Shown one piece after another: positions 44,550-52,204 of a stretch of DNA of 64,000 nt. A program made the position numbers and the translations under genes. The notes beneath the pieces were generated by a model. That model ran no database searches, was not told the origin of the DNA, and worked only from the letters and a program-made list of their open reading frames with translations. The first letter of the stretch is position 1; the number at the start of each line of letters is the position of its first letter. The DNA is from Selenomonas sp. WCT3 (lineage in GTDB: Bacteria > Bacillota > Negativicutes > Selenomonadales > Selenomonadaceae), in contig FNCM01000002.1 of the NCBI GenBank assembly GCA_900100835.1, forward strand, positions 226,680 to 290,679, in the 5' to 3' direction.

Positions 44550-45473
44550 TTACTGAGCCGTCGTAGCGACACCGTAGAGAACCGTATCAGACTTCGTCTG
44601 CACGTAGAATTCCGTGCCTTCTGGCAGTTCGATGTTCTTGCCGTTGATGAAGGCACCACCGATGATACCGATAGGGCCAAGCACTGCAATGCCGGCGAGG
44701 CTGGCACCGGCAGCCATGGCCAGATTCTTCATCTCTTTCTGAGACTCCTCACCGATGAGGGTCTCCACATAGGTGCCATCGATGGCCTTGGTCTTTTTGA
44801 AGTCAATCTGGACTTCGGCGTTGCGGCCAAAGTTCTTAGCCTGTTTTACTTTCGTGACTACACCTTCGCCCGGCTCGCCCTTGGCAAAGACCAGACGGTT
44901 GTTGACAATAACATCACTGGCCACCTGGAAGCGCACCGTATCACCCTTTTTGAGCTCTTTGGAGTTCACCGGGTCAACCAGTGCCACTTTGATGAGGGTA
45001 TTGGCCGGCACTTCTACCTGAGCAATGGGCAGCGTCTCGGTGCCAAAGGAGACTTTAGACAGGCTGGAAATACGTTTCTGATAGGTACCTTCGGAAGTCT
45101 TGCCGCTAATGGTCATCTCCATGTCAGCAATGCGTTTTTCCACCGAATTCATGCTGACCTTATGATCGACATTCCACTCGATTGCATTGAGGTCGGCCAT
45201 AATCGACGTCTTGCCATTATTGGTATAAAGTTCGTCGTAAATGGCATCTACCCGGGTCATCATGCTGCCCGTGCGATGCGTGCCAGTATAATCTTTCTCC
45301 AATTTATTAATGCGGTCCGTCAGCGCACCAGTCTGCTCCGTACCATAAGTGTCCTTCTCAATTGCTGCCAGTTTATCCTGAACCGTTGCGGGGGTAGCTG
45401 CTGCCGCCATGCTCACCGACGATGCCAGCATAATCGTGCTGAGGAACACACTGCACAGTTTACGGAATTTCAT
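44550..45473 (-). CDS. Secreted protein with five 20-residue repeats
   Basis: 307 residues. Signal peptide (about 1-26, ending in AAAATPA), five tandem 20-residue repeats (residues 39-138) with pattern E-K-x-x-Y-G-T-x-x-T-G-x-M-x-x-R-I-x-x-L, then a beta-rich domain (145-240: VEVPANTLIKVALVDPVNSKELKKGDTVRFQVA) and a Gly-rich hydrophobic stretch (IAVLGPIGIIGGAFI) that could insert in a membrane. No family recognised; probably cell-envelope. ATG at 45473 follows GGAGGAG; the upstream frame lacks a better start. Confidence 0.75.
   Translation of the reverse strand: MKFRKLCSVFLSTIMLASSVSMAAAATPATVQDKLAAIEKDTYGTEQTGALTDRINKLEKDYTGTHRTGSMMTRVDAIYDELYTNNGKTSIMADLNAIEWNVDHKVSMNSVEKRIADMEMTISGKTSEGTYQKRISSLSKVSFGTETLPIAQVEVPANTLIKVALVDPVNSKELKKGDTVRFQVASDVIVNNRLVFAKGEPGEGVVTKVKQAKNFGRNAEVQIDFKKTKAIDGTYVETLIGEESQKEMKNLAMAAGASLAGIAVLGPIGIIGGAFINGKNIELPEGTEFYVQTKSDTVLYGVATTAQ
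45060..45359 (-). repeat. Five tandem 60-base coding repeats
   Basis: Codons 39-138 of the secreted protein form five blocks of exactly 20 codons each. The DNA identity is low; the protein pattern (hydrophobic or aromatic at block start, Gly-Thr near position 6, basic-hydrophobic near 16-17, hydrophobic at 20) is what repeats. Confidence 0.65.
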
Positions 45474-45573
45474 ATTTAATCTCCTCCGTTTCATCATTTG
45501 ACTATGTTTCCTATTGTACCATAAAAAATCTTGAAATACTTGAAATCCTGCTGAAATACAGATTAAGGAAATC

Positions 45574-46500
45574 TTATTCTTCTACCCGCCGCTGGGAATC
45601 TTCATAATGACTGGATTTGGTCTCAGGGTCATGCGACCCCACAGGTTCCGGATGAATCAGGATATCAAAGGTTCCCAGTTCCGCGCGAATCTTTTCTTCC
45701 AACTCATCACAAACGGCATGAACCCGGGAAAGGTGCATATTGCCATCAAAGAGCACATGGACATCCAACAGCTTGTAAGAACCCGATTTCCGCGTGCGCA
45801 GGCAGTGACAGCTCTCCACCTCCGGAACGCTTTCGATAATGGCGATAATGTGGTTCTCCTGTTCCTCCGGCAGGCTGGCATCGGTAAGCTCCATTGCCGA
45901 TTCCATAACCATGCGCCAGCCCGCGCGAAAGATGATGCCCGCAACAAAGATAGCGATGACCGAGTCGAGCCAAGCCCAGCCTGTAAGCTGCATCAAGGCC
46001 AAACCGACAAGTACGCCCACCGAGGTCCAGACATCCGACTGCAAATGCAGGCCGTCGGCTTCCAACGCCTGGGACCCCGTAAGTTTCGCCACGTAAATCA
46101 ACCGCCGTGATACCAATACATTCACCACAATGGACACCACCATGATGGCGATACCGTATTCCAGGCTCTCAGGCACTTCGGCCTCCTGGAATTTCAGCAC
46201 CGATTCATACAGGATGCCGCCCGCCGCACCAACAATCAGCAGGGCCTCCACGGCTGCCGAAAGGTTTTCATATTTGCCATGACCGTAATCGTGCTCCTCA
46301 TCCGGCGGTACCAGCGACTTCTTTATCGCCCAAAAGGCAATAAGGGCCGCCACCAAATCCACCCCGGAATGCAAAGCTTCCGATACCAGACTTACAGCGC
46401 CCACATAGATGCCGACGATTAATTTCAAAATCACCAGCATGGTGTTGGATACAATCGAAAAATAAGCTGTCCGTTTTTTTAGTGCTGCCTGTTCCGTCAT
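45574..46500 (-). CDS. Cation diffusion facilitator metal exporter
   Basis: 308-residue CDF family efflux protein with six membrane helices and a C-terminal cytoplasmic metal-sensing domain. The HxxxD metal sites are visible as EALHSGVDLVAAL (helix 2) and LEADGLHLQSDVWTS (helix 5). The tail (residues about 215-290) has the CDF ferredoxin-like fold with DVHVLFDGNMHLSRVH. Zn, Fe or Mn are all possible. ATG at 46500 follows GAGGG six bases upstream; an earlier ATG touches that box. Confidence 0.93.
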   Translation of the reverse strand: MTEQAALKKRTAYFSIVSNTMLVILKLIVGIYVGAVSLVSEALHSGVDLVAALIAFWAIKKSLVPPDEEHDYGHGKYENLSAAVEALLIVGAAGGILYESVLKFQEAEVPESLEYGIAIMVVSIVVNVLVSRRLIYVAKLTGSQALEADGLHLQSDVWTSVGVLVGLALMQLTGWAWLDSVIAIFVAGIIFRAGWRMVMESAMELTDASLPEEQENHIIAIIESVPEVESCHCLRTRKSGSYKLLDVHVLFDGNMHLSRVHAVCDELEEKIRAELGTFDILIHPEPVGSHDPETKSSHYEDSQRRVEE

Positions 46501-46521
46501 AATCATCCCTCTTTATGCGAC

Positions 46522-46547
46522 AAGCCTTCCCCAGCGGAGGAAGGCTT
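46522..46547. terminator. Hairpin between the secreted protein gene and the CDF gene
   Basis: Nine-base stem (46522-46530 with 46539-46547). The T run follows on the plus strand, whereas both flanking genes run on the minus strand, so it may act weakly as terminator for the gene at 46558. Confidence 0.5.
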
Positions 46548-46557
46548 TTTTATCCTA

Positions 46558-47025
46558 TTACTTTTTCTGCTCATAAATGAAATCGACAATAGACCGATAC
46601 GCAGACTCCGGACCATACTTCATCACGGGCTGCGGCGTATCGCTTTTCTCCAGCTGCTTACGCGTATCATACTGCTGGGTCTTCGATGCTAAAATCTGAT
46701 ACGCACTGCGGGCAGGGTCAAATTTCACATACTGAAGATACCGCCTATTGGTATAGGCCTTGACCACGGCAATGCGCGCCGTGATAATCTCACGGGTCTC
46801 TTCCTGAGGCGGCAAAATCACCGGCGGTTTAGCCGGGTCATCCGACAGAATCGGCTCGGGATAGACCTTCTCCGTGACCTCTGAAAAAGCGATGGAGTTC
46901 ACATCCACATAATAGCCGGTGCCACCATCCGCATCGACAAACTGCATATTCTCCTCGGCCTGGCAAAAACTGCTGAGCATGAGCAGTGCCAGCAGGCAAA
47001 GGGTCAAAAAGCGTTTTATTTGCAT
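46558..47025 (-). CDS. Small secreted protein, adhesin E-like
   Basis: 155 residues. Signal peptide (1-23, ending SSFCQA), then a GYYVDVNSIAF segment and a VVKAYTNRRYLQYVKFDPARSAYQIL strand pattern similar to the small surface-adhesin E fold found in many diderms. No catalytic motif. Located alone after hypE and before a hairpin. Role unknown; family assignment is tentative. Confidence 0.6.
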   Translation of the reverse strand: MQIKRFLTLCLLALLMLSSFCQAEENMQFVDADGGTGYYVDVNSIAFSEVTEKVYPEPILSDDPAKPPVILPPQEETREIITARIAVVKAYTNRRYLQYVKFDPARSAYQILASKTQQYDTRKQLEKSDTPQPVMKYGPESAYRSIVDFIYEQKK

Positions 47026-47120
47026 AGGCTTCGCTTCCTTTTATAACCATAACTCGTATAAACGGTTATTATTATAAGGTAGGACACCATCCAGTGCAAG
47101 CAATTTAACGGAATTCTAAA

Positions 47121-48128
47121 TCAGCAGATGCGCGGGACAATGTTCCCCAAGGGCATATCCACTACGCGGATGCCACCAATGGCCGTGCGCAAGCCCACCT
47201 GGCCCTTGGCCGTATCCGTAACTTCACCAATAATACGCGCGTCGCAGCCGTATTTGTGGGCCCGCATGATATCCACCACCTCTTGGGCCTTATCCGCCGG
47301 CACAAAGGCCACACATTTTCCTTCATTGGCCAGGTAAAGCGGATCAAAGCCAAGGATATCGCAAACACCTTGAACCTCATCGTGAATCGGCAAGGCCTCC
47401 TCATCGATGAGAATGCCACAATCCGAGGCTTCAGCAATCTCATTGAGCACCGCCGCCACGCCGCCACGGGTCGGGTCACGCAGCACGGCGATATCGGGAA
47501 CCGCCTCAAGCATTGCCTTCGTCATATGGCAGAGCGGTGCGCAGTCGGTTTTGACCGTATCGGGAAGGGTAAGGCCGTGACGGCCAGCCAGGATTGCCGC
47601 CGCATGGTCGCCAATATAGCCCGACAGGATTACCTTCATGCCCGGCTTGACATTCTGGGGCGAAATATGGGTTCCGCGAATGACGTCACCAATACCTGCC
47701 GTATTGATAAAGATGCCATCGGCTTTACCCTTTTCCACCACCTTCGTATCCCCCGTAACGATGTAGATGCCGGCTTCATCAGCCATCTTGCGCATCGTTG
47801 CCACGATCTCTTTGAGGTCTTTTACCGGAAAGCCTTCCTCGATGATAAGGCCCGCCGACAGATAGCGGGGCACCGCCCCGGTCATCGAAAGGTCATTGAC
47901 CGTACCGCATACCGCCAGTTTGCCGATATTGCCTCCAGCAAAAAAGAGCGGCTGTACCACATAAGAATCTGTCGTAAAAGCTACCTGACCGCCCATCTGC
48001 ACCTGGGCTCCATCGTGGAGCTCATTGAGCAGCGGATTGCCGTAGGCCGGCAGAATGACTTCTTCCATGAGTTCCTGACTTAACTTACCACCAGCACCAT
48101 GGGCCAGCGTTACTTTATCACTTACCAT
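47121..48128 (-). CDS. hypE: Hydrogenase maturation protein HypE
   Basis: 335 residues from this start. HypE dehydrates the carbamoylated thiol of its C-terminal Cys to make the cyanide ligands of the NiFe centre. The protein ends in PRIC with that Cys last. LAHGAGGKLSQELMEEVIL and VTGDTKVVEKG mark the PurM-like ATP site. The frame is open upstream to 48230 within hypD, but the ATG at 48128 overlaps the hypD end by 11 bases after GGGGAGA. Last gene of the hya-hyp operon. Confidence 0.96.
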   Translation of the reverse strand: MVSDKVTLAHGAGGKLSQELMEEVILPAYGNPLLNELHDGAQVQMGGQVAFTTDSYVVQPLFFAGGNIGKLAVCGTVNDLSMTGAVPRYLSAGLIIEEGFPVKDLKEIVATMRKMADEAGIYIVTGDTKVVEKGKADGIFINTAGIGDVIRGTHISPQNVKPGMKVILSGYIGDHAAAILAGRHGLTLPDTVKTDCAPLCHMTKAMLEAVPDIAVLRDPTRGGVAAVLNEIAEASDCGILIDEEALPIHDEVQGVCDILGFDPLYLANEGKCVAFVPADKAQEVVDIMRAHKYGCDARIIGEVTDTAKGQVGLRTAIGGIRVVDMPLGNIVPRIC

Positions 48129-49227
48129 ATTCGAATCTCCCCTGACCATATTTGTACCAGGCGGCACATACCCCCTCAACCGAAACCATGCATGGTCCGA
48201 TTGCATGGGTCGGCACGCAGGCTTTGGCAAACAGCGGGCACTGTGGCGGCGTCACGATACCGCGGAGCACTTCCCCGCAGCGGCAGGCCGTCTTCTTCGG
48301 TGCCGGCAGTTCTGCCATCGCCAGCGGCATAACCTCTTCAATGTCGTAGGACTTATACGCCTCCCGCATCTTGAGCCCCGATAAAGGCACAACACCCATG
48401 CCGCGCCAGCCCGTATCTACCGGTTCATAAACCGTATCCGTAATGCGCTGGGATACCAGATTCCCCTCCGGCCGTACAACGGCCTCGTATTCATTTTCCA
48501 CTTTTGCTTCCCCGCTCTTTACCTGCTTGACCAGCCGGTAAAGGGCACGCAGAATCTGTAACGGTTCAAACCCCGTAACCACACCCGGTACATGATACTT
48601 CGCGACGATGGGCTCGTAGATTCCCGTCCCTGTCACCACGGAAACATGTCCCGGCAGGATAAAGCCATCCACATGCACCTGCTCGTCACTGAGCAACACC
48701 TCCATGACCGGCGGCACGAGTTTTTGCGCCGACAACATGAAGAGATTCTTTATGCCCTGCTGCTCAGCAGCCAGAACGGTAGCCGCCGCCGTTGGCGCCG
48801 TCGTCTCAAAGCCGACCGCCAGGAATACTACCTTCTTGTCCGGATTTTCCCTTGATATCAGGATCGAATCCAGCGGGGAATACACAATGCGTATATCCGC
48901 GCCATTGGTCTTGGCTTCGCCAAGGCTGGACTTCGTCCCCGGCACCTTCAGCATATCGCCAAAGGTCGTGATGATGACATCGGGATGCTGGGCATAGGCA
49001 ATGGCCTTGTCCATGTAGTCATCGGGCGTCACGCATACGGGACATCCAGGCCCTGAAACAAGCTCCACATTGTCCGGCAGCAATTGGCGAATGCCCGCCC
49101 GGAAAATCGAAACCGTATGGGTGCCGCAGACCTCCATAAAACGGAGTTTACGTCCCACCTCATCGGCCATTGTTTTGATTTCTGCTACCAGCCTTTGCGC
49201 CAGTTCACGTTCCTCTTTCTTATTCAT
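48118..49227 (-). CDS. hypD: Hydrogenase maturation protein HypD
   Basis: 369-residue 4Fe-4S scaffold protein on which the Fe(CN)2CO centre is assembled with HypC. Typical segments: FMEVCGTHTVSIFRAGI, GPGCPVCVTPDDYMDKA (Cys pair) and FAVGFETTAPTAA-like LAVGFETTAPTAA, with C-terminal CRCGEVLRGIVTPPQCPLF Cys residues. It overlaps hypC by eight bases. Length as in the family. Confidence 0.96.
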   Translation of the reverse strand: MNKKEERELAQRLVAEIKTMADEVGRKLRFMEVCGTHTVSIFRAGIRQLLPDNVELVSGPGCPVCVTPDDYMDKAIAYAQHPDVIITTFGDMLKVPGTKSSLGEAKTNGADIRIVYSPLDSILISRENPDKKVVFLAVGFETTAPTAAATVLAAEQQGIKNLFMLSAQKLVPPVMEVLLSDEQVHVDGFILPGHVSVVTGTGIYEPIVAKYHVPGVVTGFEPLQILRALYRLVKQVKSGEAKVENEYEAVVRPEGNLVSQRITDTVYEPVDTGWRGMGVVPLSGLKMREAYKSYDIEEVMPLAMAELPAPKKTACRCGEVLRGIVTPPQCPLFAKACVPTHAIGPCMVSVEGVCAAWYKYGQGRFEYGK

Positions 49228-49477
49228 GAGCCACCGACTCCTCTAGCGAAGCTACAGTTCGTGGCGCACCATTCATTTCTGCCAGCAGTGCATTGGTTTC
49301 CTCCGCGTCCTTCTCGTCGACAATCTGCATGGCAAACCCCGCATGTACGAGAACAAAATCACCAACCTTTGCCTCTGGCAAAAGCATCATGGAAACTTCA
49401 CGGCTGACCCCGGAAATCTCAACCTTGCCAATGGCATTTTCTATTTCAAGCACTTTTGCTGGTACTGCAAGACACAT
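49220..49477 (-). CDS. hypC: Hydrogenase maturation chaperone HypC
   Basis: 85-residue chaperone that delivers the Fe centre to the large subunit. MCLAVPAKVLEIE with the essential Cys2, then a small OB fold (VGDFVLVHAGFAMQIVDEKDAEET) are fully typical. Overlaps hypD; part of hypAB-hyaD-hypCDE. Confidence 0.96.
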   Translation of the reverse strand: MCLAVPAKVLEIENAIGKVEISGVSREVSMMLLPEAKVGDFVLVHAGFAMQIVDEKDAEETNALLAEMNGAPRTVASLEESVAHE

Positions 49478-49488
49478 ATTACCGCTCC

Positions 49489-50088
49489 TTATCCTCTAGT
49501 CCTGATAACCTCTTCCGCTACGACGCCGAAATCCATCGCATCGGGAACTTTCTTTTTCACCGGCTCGATTCCCCAGCCGCGAAGTTTCTCCAGAGCTGTT
49601 TCCACCACCTGAGGCAGCAGCTTCTGCATACCGGCGGACAACTCCACGCCAGCCTCCAGGTCAAAGGGCTGAGCACCGATCACGATTACCTCGGGAATCT
49701 TATGGCCTGTCACCGTCAACAGTCCTAAGACGTCCTGTATTCCCACTTCGTGGGCCGACAATTTGTCCTGAAAATGCTCCATGACATTGTCGTTGTGAAA
49801 GCAGAACATCGTTCCTGGGTCCGCCCCACCATTGATGGAATCAATGACCAAGAGTTTATTGGTTCCCGTTACATACTGGGTAAGCTCAATCCCCAGGGTA
49901 CCGCCATCCACCAACTGGACGTTTTCCGGGAATTCATAGTGAGCATCGAGATATTCCACCACCCGAACGCCAAATCCTTCATCCCGCAGGATTACATTGC
50001 CTACCCCAAGGACCGTTACTTCCGACCGGTGCAGGACGTTGTCGATGCTCGAAACGCGTTCCGAGCCGTTTCCAAATACATCAGCCAT
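49489..50088 (-). CDS. hyaD: Hydrogenase large-subunit maturation endopeptidase
   Basis: 199-residue HybD/HyaD family protease that trims the large-subunit C-terminus after nickel insertion. VLGVGNVILRDEGFGVRVVEYL holds the metal-binding Glu; DGGTLGIEL the Asp; FCFHNDNV the His. These are the three Ni ligands in the family. Overlaps hypB by eight bases. Expected to cut HyaB after His613. Confidence 0.94.
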   Translation of the reverse strand: MADVFGNGSERVSSIDNVLHRSEVTVLGVGNVILRDEGFGVRVVEYLDAHYEFPENVQLVDGGTLGIELTQYVTGTNKLLVIDSINGGADPGTMFCFHNDNVMEHFQDKLSAHEVGIQDVLGLLTVTGHKIPEVIVIGAQPFDLEAGVELSAGMQKLLPQVVETALEKLRGWGIEPVKKKVPDAMDFGVVAEEVIRTRG

Positions 50089-50743
50089 TTTTCTTCCCCG
50101 CCACTTTTTCTTTCAACCACGCACACCATGCATCGATTCCCTGCTCCGTCGTGCAGGAAACCTCCAGCACCTTCATCCCGGGATGAAGGGTGGTTATATC
50201 CTCCTTGGCCGACTCCATGTCGAAATTGCAATAGGGCAGAATATCGACTTTATTCAGCAGGGCAATGGCCGATTCCTTGAAGATCAACGGATATTTCAGT
50301 GGTTTGTCATCGCCTTCGGTAATCGACAATACCACCGCCTTGTCGTCCTCACCGACGGCAAACTCAGCGGGACAGACCAGATTGCCAACGTTTTCGACAA
50401 TCAGCAAATCCAAATTATCAAGATCCATCTGCTTAGCAACCTTCTGCACCATAGGGGCATCCAGATGACAGCCGCCAGCAGTGTTTATTTGGATGACGGG
50501 AACCCCATGCCGCTCAATGCGGTCCGCATCTTTGCTGGTGAAGAGATCCCCCTCAATGACAGCCATCTTGAGCTCATCTTTGAGCTTTTCCATGGTCTTT
50601 TCCAGCACCGATGTCTTACCGGCCCCCGGCGATCCCATCAGATTGACAACATATACCCCCTTGGCGGCAAACATCGCCTGGTTTTCCGCCGCAATGCGGT
50701 CGTTCTCTCCCAAAATATTTTTCATGACCTGAATCTCTGCCAT
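50081..50743 (-). CDS. hypB: Hydrogenase nickel incorporation GTPase HypB
   Basis: 220-residue GTPase. VNLMGSPGAGKTSVLEKTM is the Walker A; the INTAGGCHLDAPMV segment contains the Cys-His metal residues at the dimer interface; LLIVENVGNLVCPAEF and NKVDIL follow. It lacks the N-terminal CxxCGC nickel motif and the His-rich region seen in many HypBs. That motif is instead in the separate 80-residue protein at 51187. Works with HypA. Confidence 0.95.
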   Translation of the reverse strand: MAEIQVMKNILGENDRIAAENQAMFAAKGVYVVNLMGSPGAGKTSVLEKTMEKLKDELKMAVIEGDLFTSKDADRIERHGVPVIQINTAGGCHLDAPMVQKVAKQMDLDNLDLLIVENVGNLVCPAEFAVGEDDKAVVLSITEGDDKPLKYPLIFKESAIALLNKVDILPYCNFDMESAKEDITTLHPGMKVLEVSCTTEQGIDAWCAWLKEKVAGKKNG

Positions 50744-50744
50744 G

Positions 50745-51086
50745 TTAGTCCACCTCCAAATACTCTACTTTCATCTCACGGCCGGAAATCGTCGTCAGGA
50801 CCCCGTCTTTACATTCCGGGCACCAGAAGTCGTAATGCTCGATGTGAAATTCCTTGCCGCATTTGCTGCATTTCCCCATGAGGGGAACATTCTTGATGAC
50901 CAGTTTTGCTCCCTCGGCAATCGTCCCCTTCACCAGCATTTCAAACGAAAACCGTAGCGATTCCTGCTCCACACCGGACATTTCGCCGATCAGCAGGCCG
51001 ACCTCAGCTATCCGCTTGGCCTCGTTCTGTTTTGCATAATCCAGGGCAATATCCAAAATGCCCTCCGCCAGCGCCATTTCATGCAT
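50745..51086 (-). CDS. hypA: Hydrogenase nickel incorporation protein HypA
   Basis: 113-residue metallochaperone. MHEMALAEGIL carries the nickel-binding His2; the zinc site is CSKCGKEF...FWCPECKDG, two CxxC pairs. Start follows AGGAGG. It passes Ni to the large subunit together with HypB. A hairpin (51140-51167) lies between it and the upstream small gene. Confidence 0.95.
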   Translation of the reverse strand: MHEMALAEGILDIALDYAKQNEAKRIAEVGLLIGEMSGVEQESLRFSFEMLVKGTIAEGAKLVIKNVPLMGKCSKCGKEFHIEHYDFWCPECKDGVLTTISGREMKVEYLEVD

Positions 51087-51139
51087 AGTTTTTCCTCCTG
51101 CACCTCAAGGCCTCCTGCAGCCTATCTGTACATAACAAA

Positions 51140-51167
51140 GGGACCGCCGCATTATAGCAGCGGTCCC
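51140..51167. terminator. Hairpin before hypA, possible attenuator or internal promoter
   Basis: Eight-base stem (51140-51147 with 51160-51167). On the minus strand the tail is only TTTG, so termination would be partial. The loop includes TATAAT on the minus strand, so it could instead be a -10 for hypA. Confidence 0.45.
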
Positions 51168-51186
51168 CCTCATACTAACGCATCAA

Positions 51187-51429
51187 TTACAAAGCAGCCT
51201 CAAGACCACGTGCGCTGAATACACCGATGATATCCATGAGCTTTGTCTTGGCCGGTGCATAATCTACCACCGTTTCGCCATCATGTGCATGGATATGGAC
51301 AAAGAGCACACCCGGAAGCCCCAACAGAGCCCTCTCGACTTCTTTGGCATTTTCTTCCGTATAGCCTTTTACAAAGAACTGGAGACGCGTGTTGCCGTTT
51401 GTCTCCCCACAGCCGCATTCTTTACACAT
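51187..51429 (-). CDS. Small Cys/His metal-binding protein with HMA-like fold, hydrogenase operon
   Basis: 80 residues. The first residues MCKECGCGET match the high-affinity nickel motif CxxCGCG at the N-terminus of classic HypB proteins (Cys2, Cys5, Cys7). The rest resembles an HMA-type ferredoxin fold without its own CxxC, but has a HIHAHD cluster (His45, His47, His49). It lies between hyaC and hypA. Predicted nickel-binding accessory for hydrogenase maturation; this is inference. Confidence 0.75.
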   Translation of the reverse strand: MCKECGCGETNGNTRLQFFVKGYTEENAKEVERALLGLPGVLFVHIHAHDGETVVDYAPAKTKLMDIIGVFSARGLEAAL

Positions 51430-51467
51430 AATCTGATTCTCCTTTTATCTGACTGATAGGTTACGTT

Positions 51468-52169
51468 TTATTTTGCCTCTTTCGGCGGTTCTACCTCATT
51501 GGCATCCTTCGGAACATGCTCCAGGAATTTCACCCCAGAGAACATCGACGAAGCTTCGCCCTCGGCCTCCATGATATCTGCCCGCAGTACCATGTAGACA
51601 TGACCGATAGCAAACAGCATGATAAGCCATGCGACGATATGATGTACCCAATGGGTCATCATCTCACCGCCCAGGACTACATTGACCCAGCCGAAAAGCA
51701 GGCCGCCGATTTCCGACGGTTCCGTCATATAGTACATGGCAAAGCCCGTGAGGATCTCCACCAGTACCATTGCGTAGAGGCCGGCATACGAGGAGCGTGC
51801 CAGCGGGTTGCGCAAAAACGGCGCATGCTTCGGTTTTAACAGCATGTAGTGAAGGGCCACATCAATGGTTTCACTATAAAAATGACCTTCCCATACGCGT
51901 GGGAAAAGACGATCTCCCTTGTTCACGATGAAGCCATAAATGCGCAGGATAAAAGCCGCACAGAAGGCAAACGCCGCGATAAAGTGGATATTTCTTACCC
52001 AGTCCATGGACATGGATGTGTAGGTCGGTTCAATGCCCAGCACAGTCACCGGTTTTGTGACCAGTAGCCCCGTGATGAACAGCACGACGATAGCCAGCAC
52101 CATGATCCAATGGAAAATCCGCAAATACGGACTGAACAGGTAGTAGATTTTACGCTTTTCTTCTTTCAT
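51468..52169 (-). CDS. hyaC: NiFe hydrogenase b-type cytochrome subunit
   Basis: 233-residue di-haem cytochrome b membrane anchor (HyaC/HupZ family). It links the periplasmic hydrogenase to the quinone pool. Four membrane helices; His residues suited to haem (LRIFHWIMVLA, HFIAAFAFCAAFILR, HWVHHIVAWLIMLFAIGHVY). It follows hyaB by 35 bases. The short C-terminal tail is cytoplasmic. Confidence 0.94.
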   Translation of the reverse strand: MKEEKRKIYYLFSPYLRIFHWIMVLAIVVLFITGLLVTKPVTVLGIEPTYTSMSMDWVRNIHFIAAFAFCAAFILRIYGFIVNKGDRLFPRVWEGHFYSETIDVALHYMLLKPKHAPFLRNPLARSSYAGLYAMVLVEILTGFAMYYMTEPSEIGGLLFGWVNVVLGGEMMTHWVHHIVAWLIMLFAIGHVYMVLRADIMEAEGEASSMFSGVKFLEHVPKDANEVEPPKEAK

Positions 52170-52204
52170 TCTACTGTTCCCTTCCTTTCCATCCGGTATC
52201 CGGC

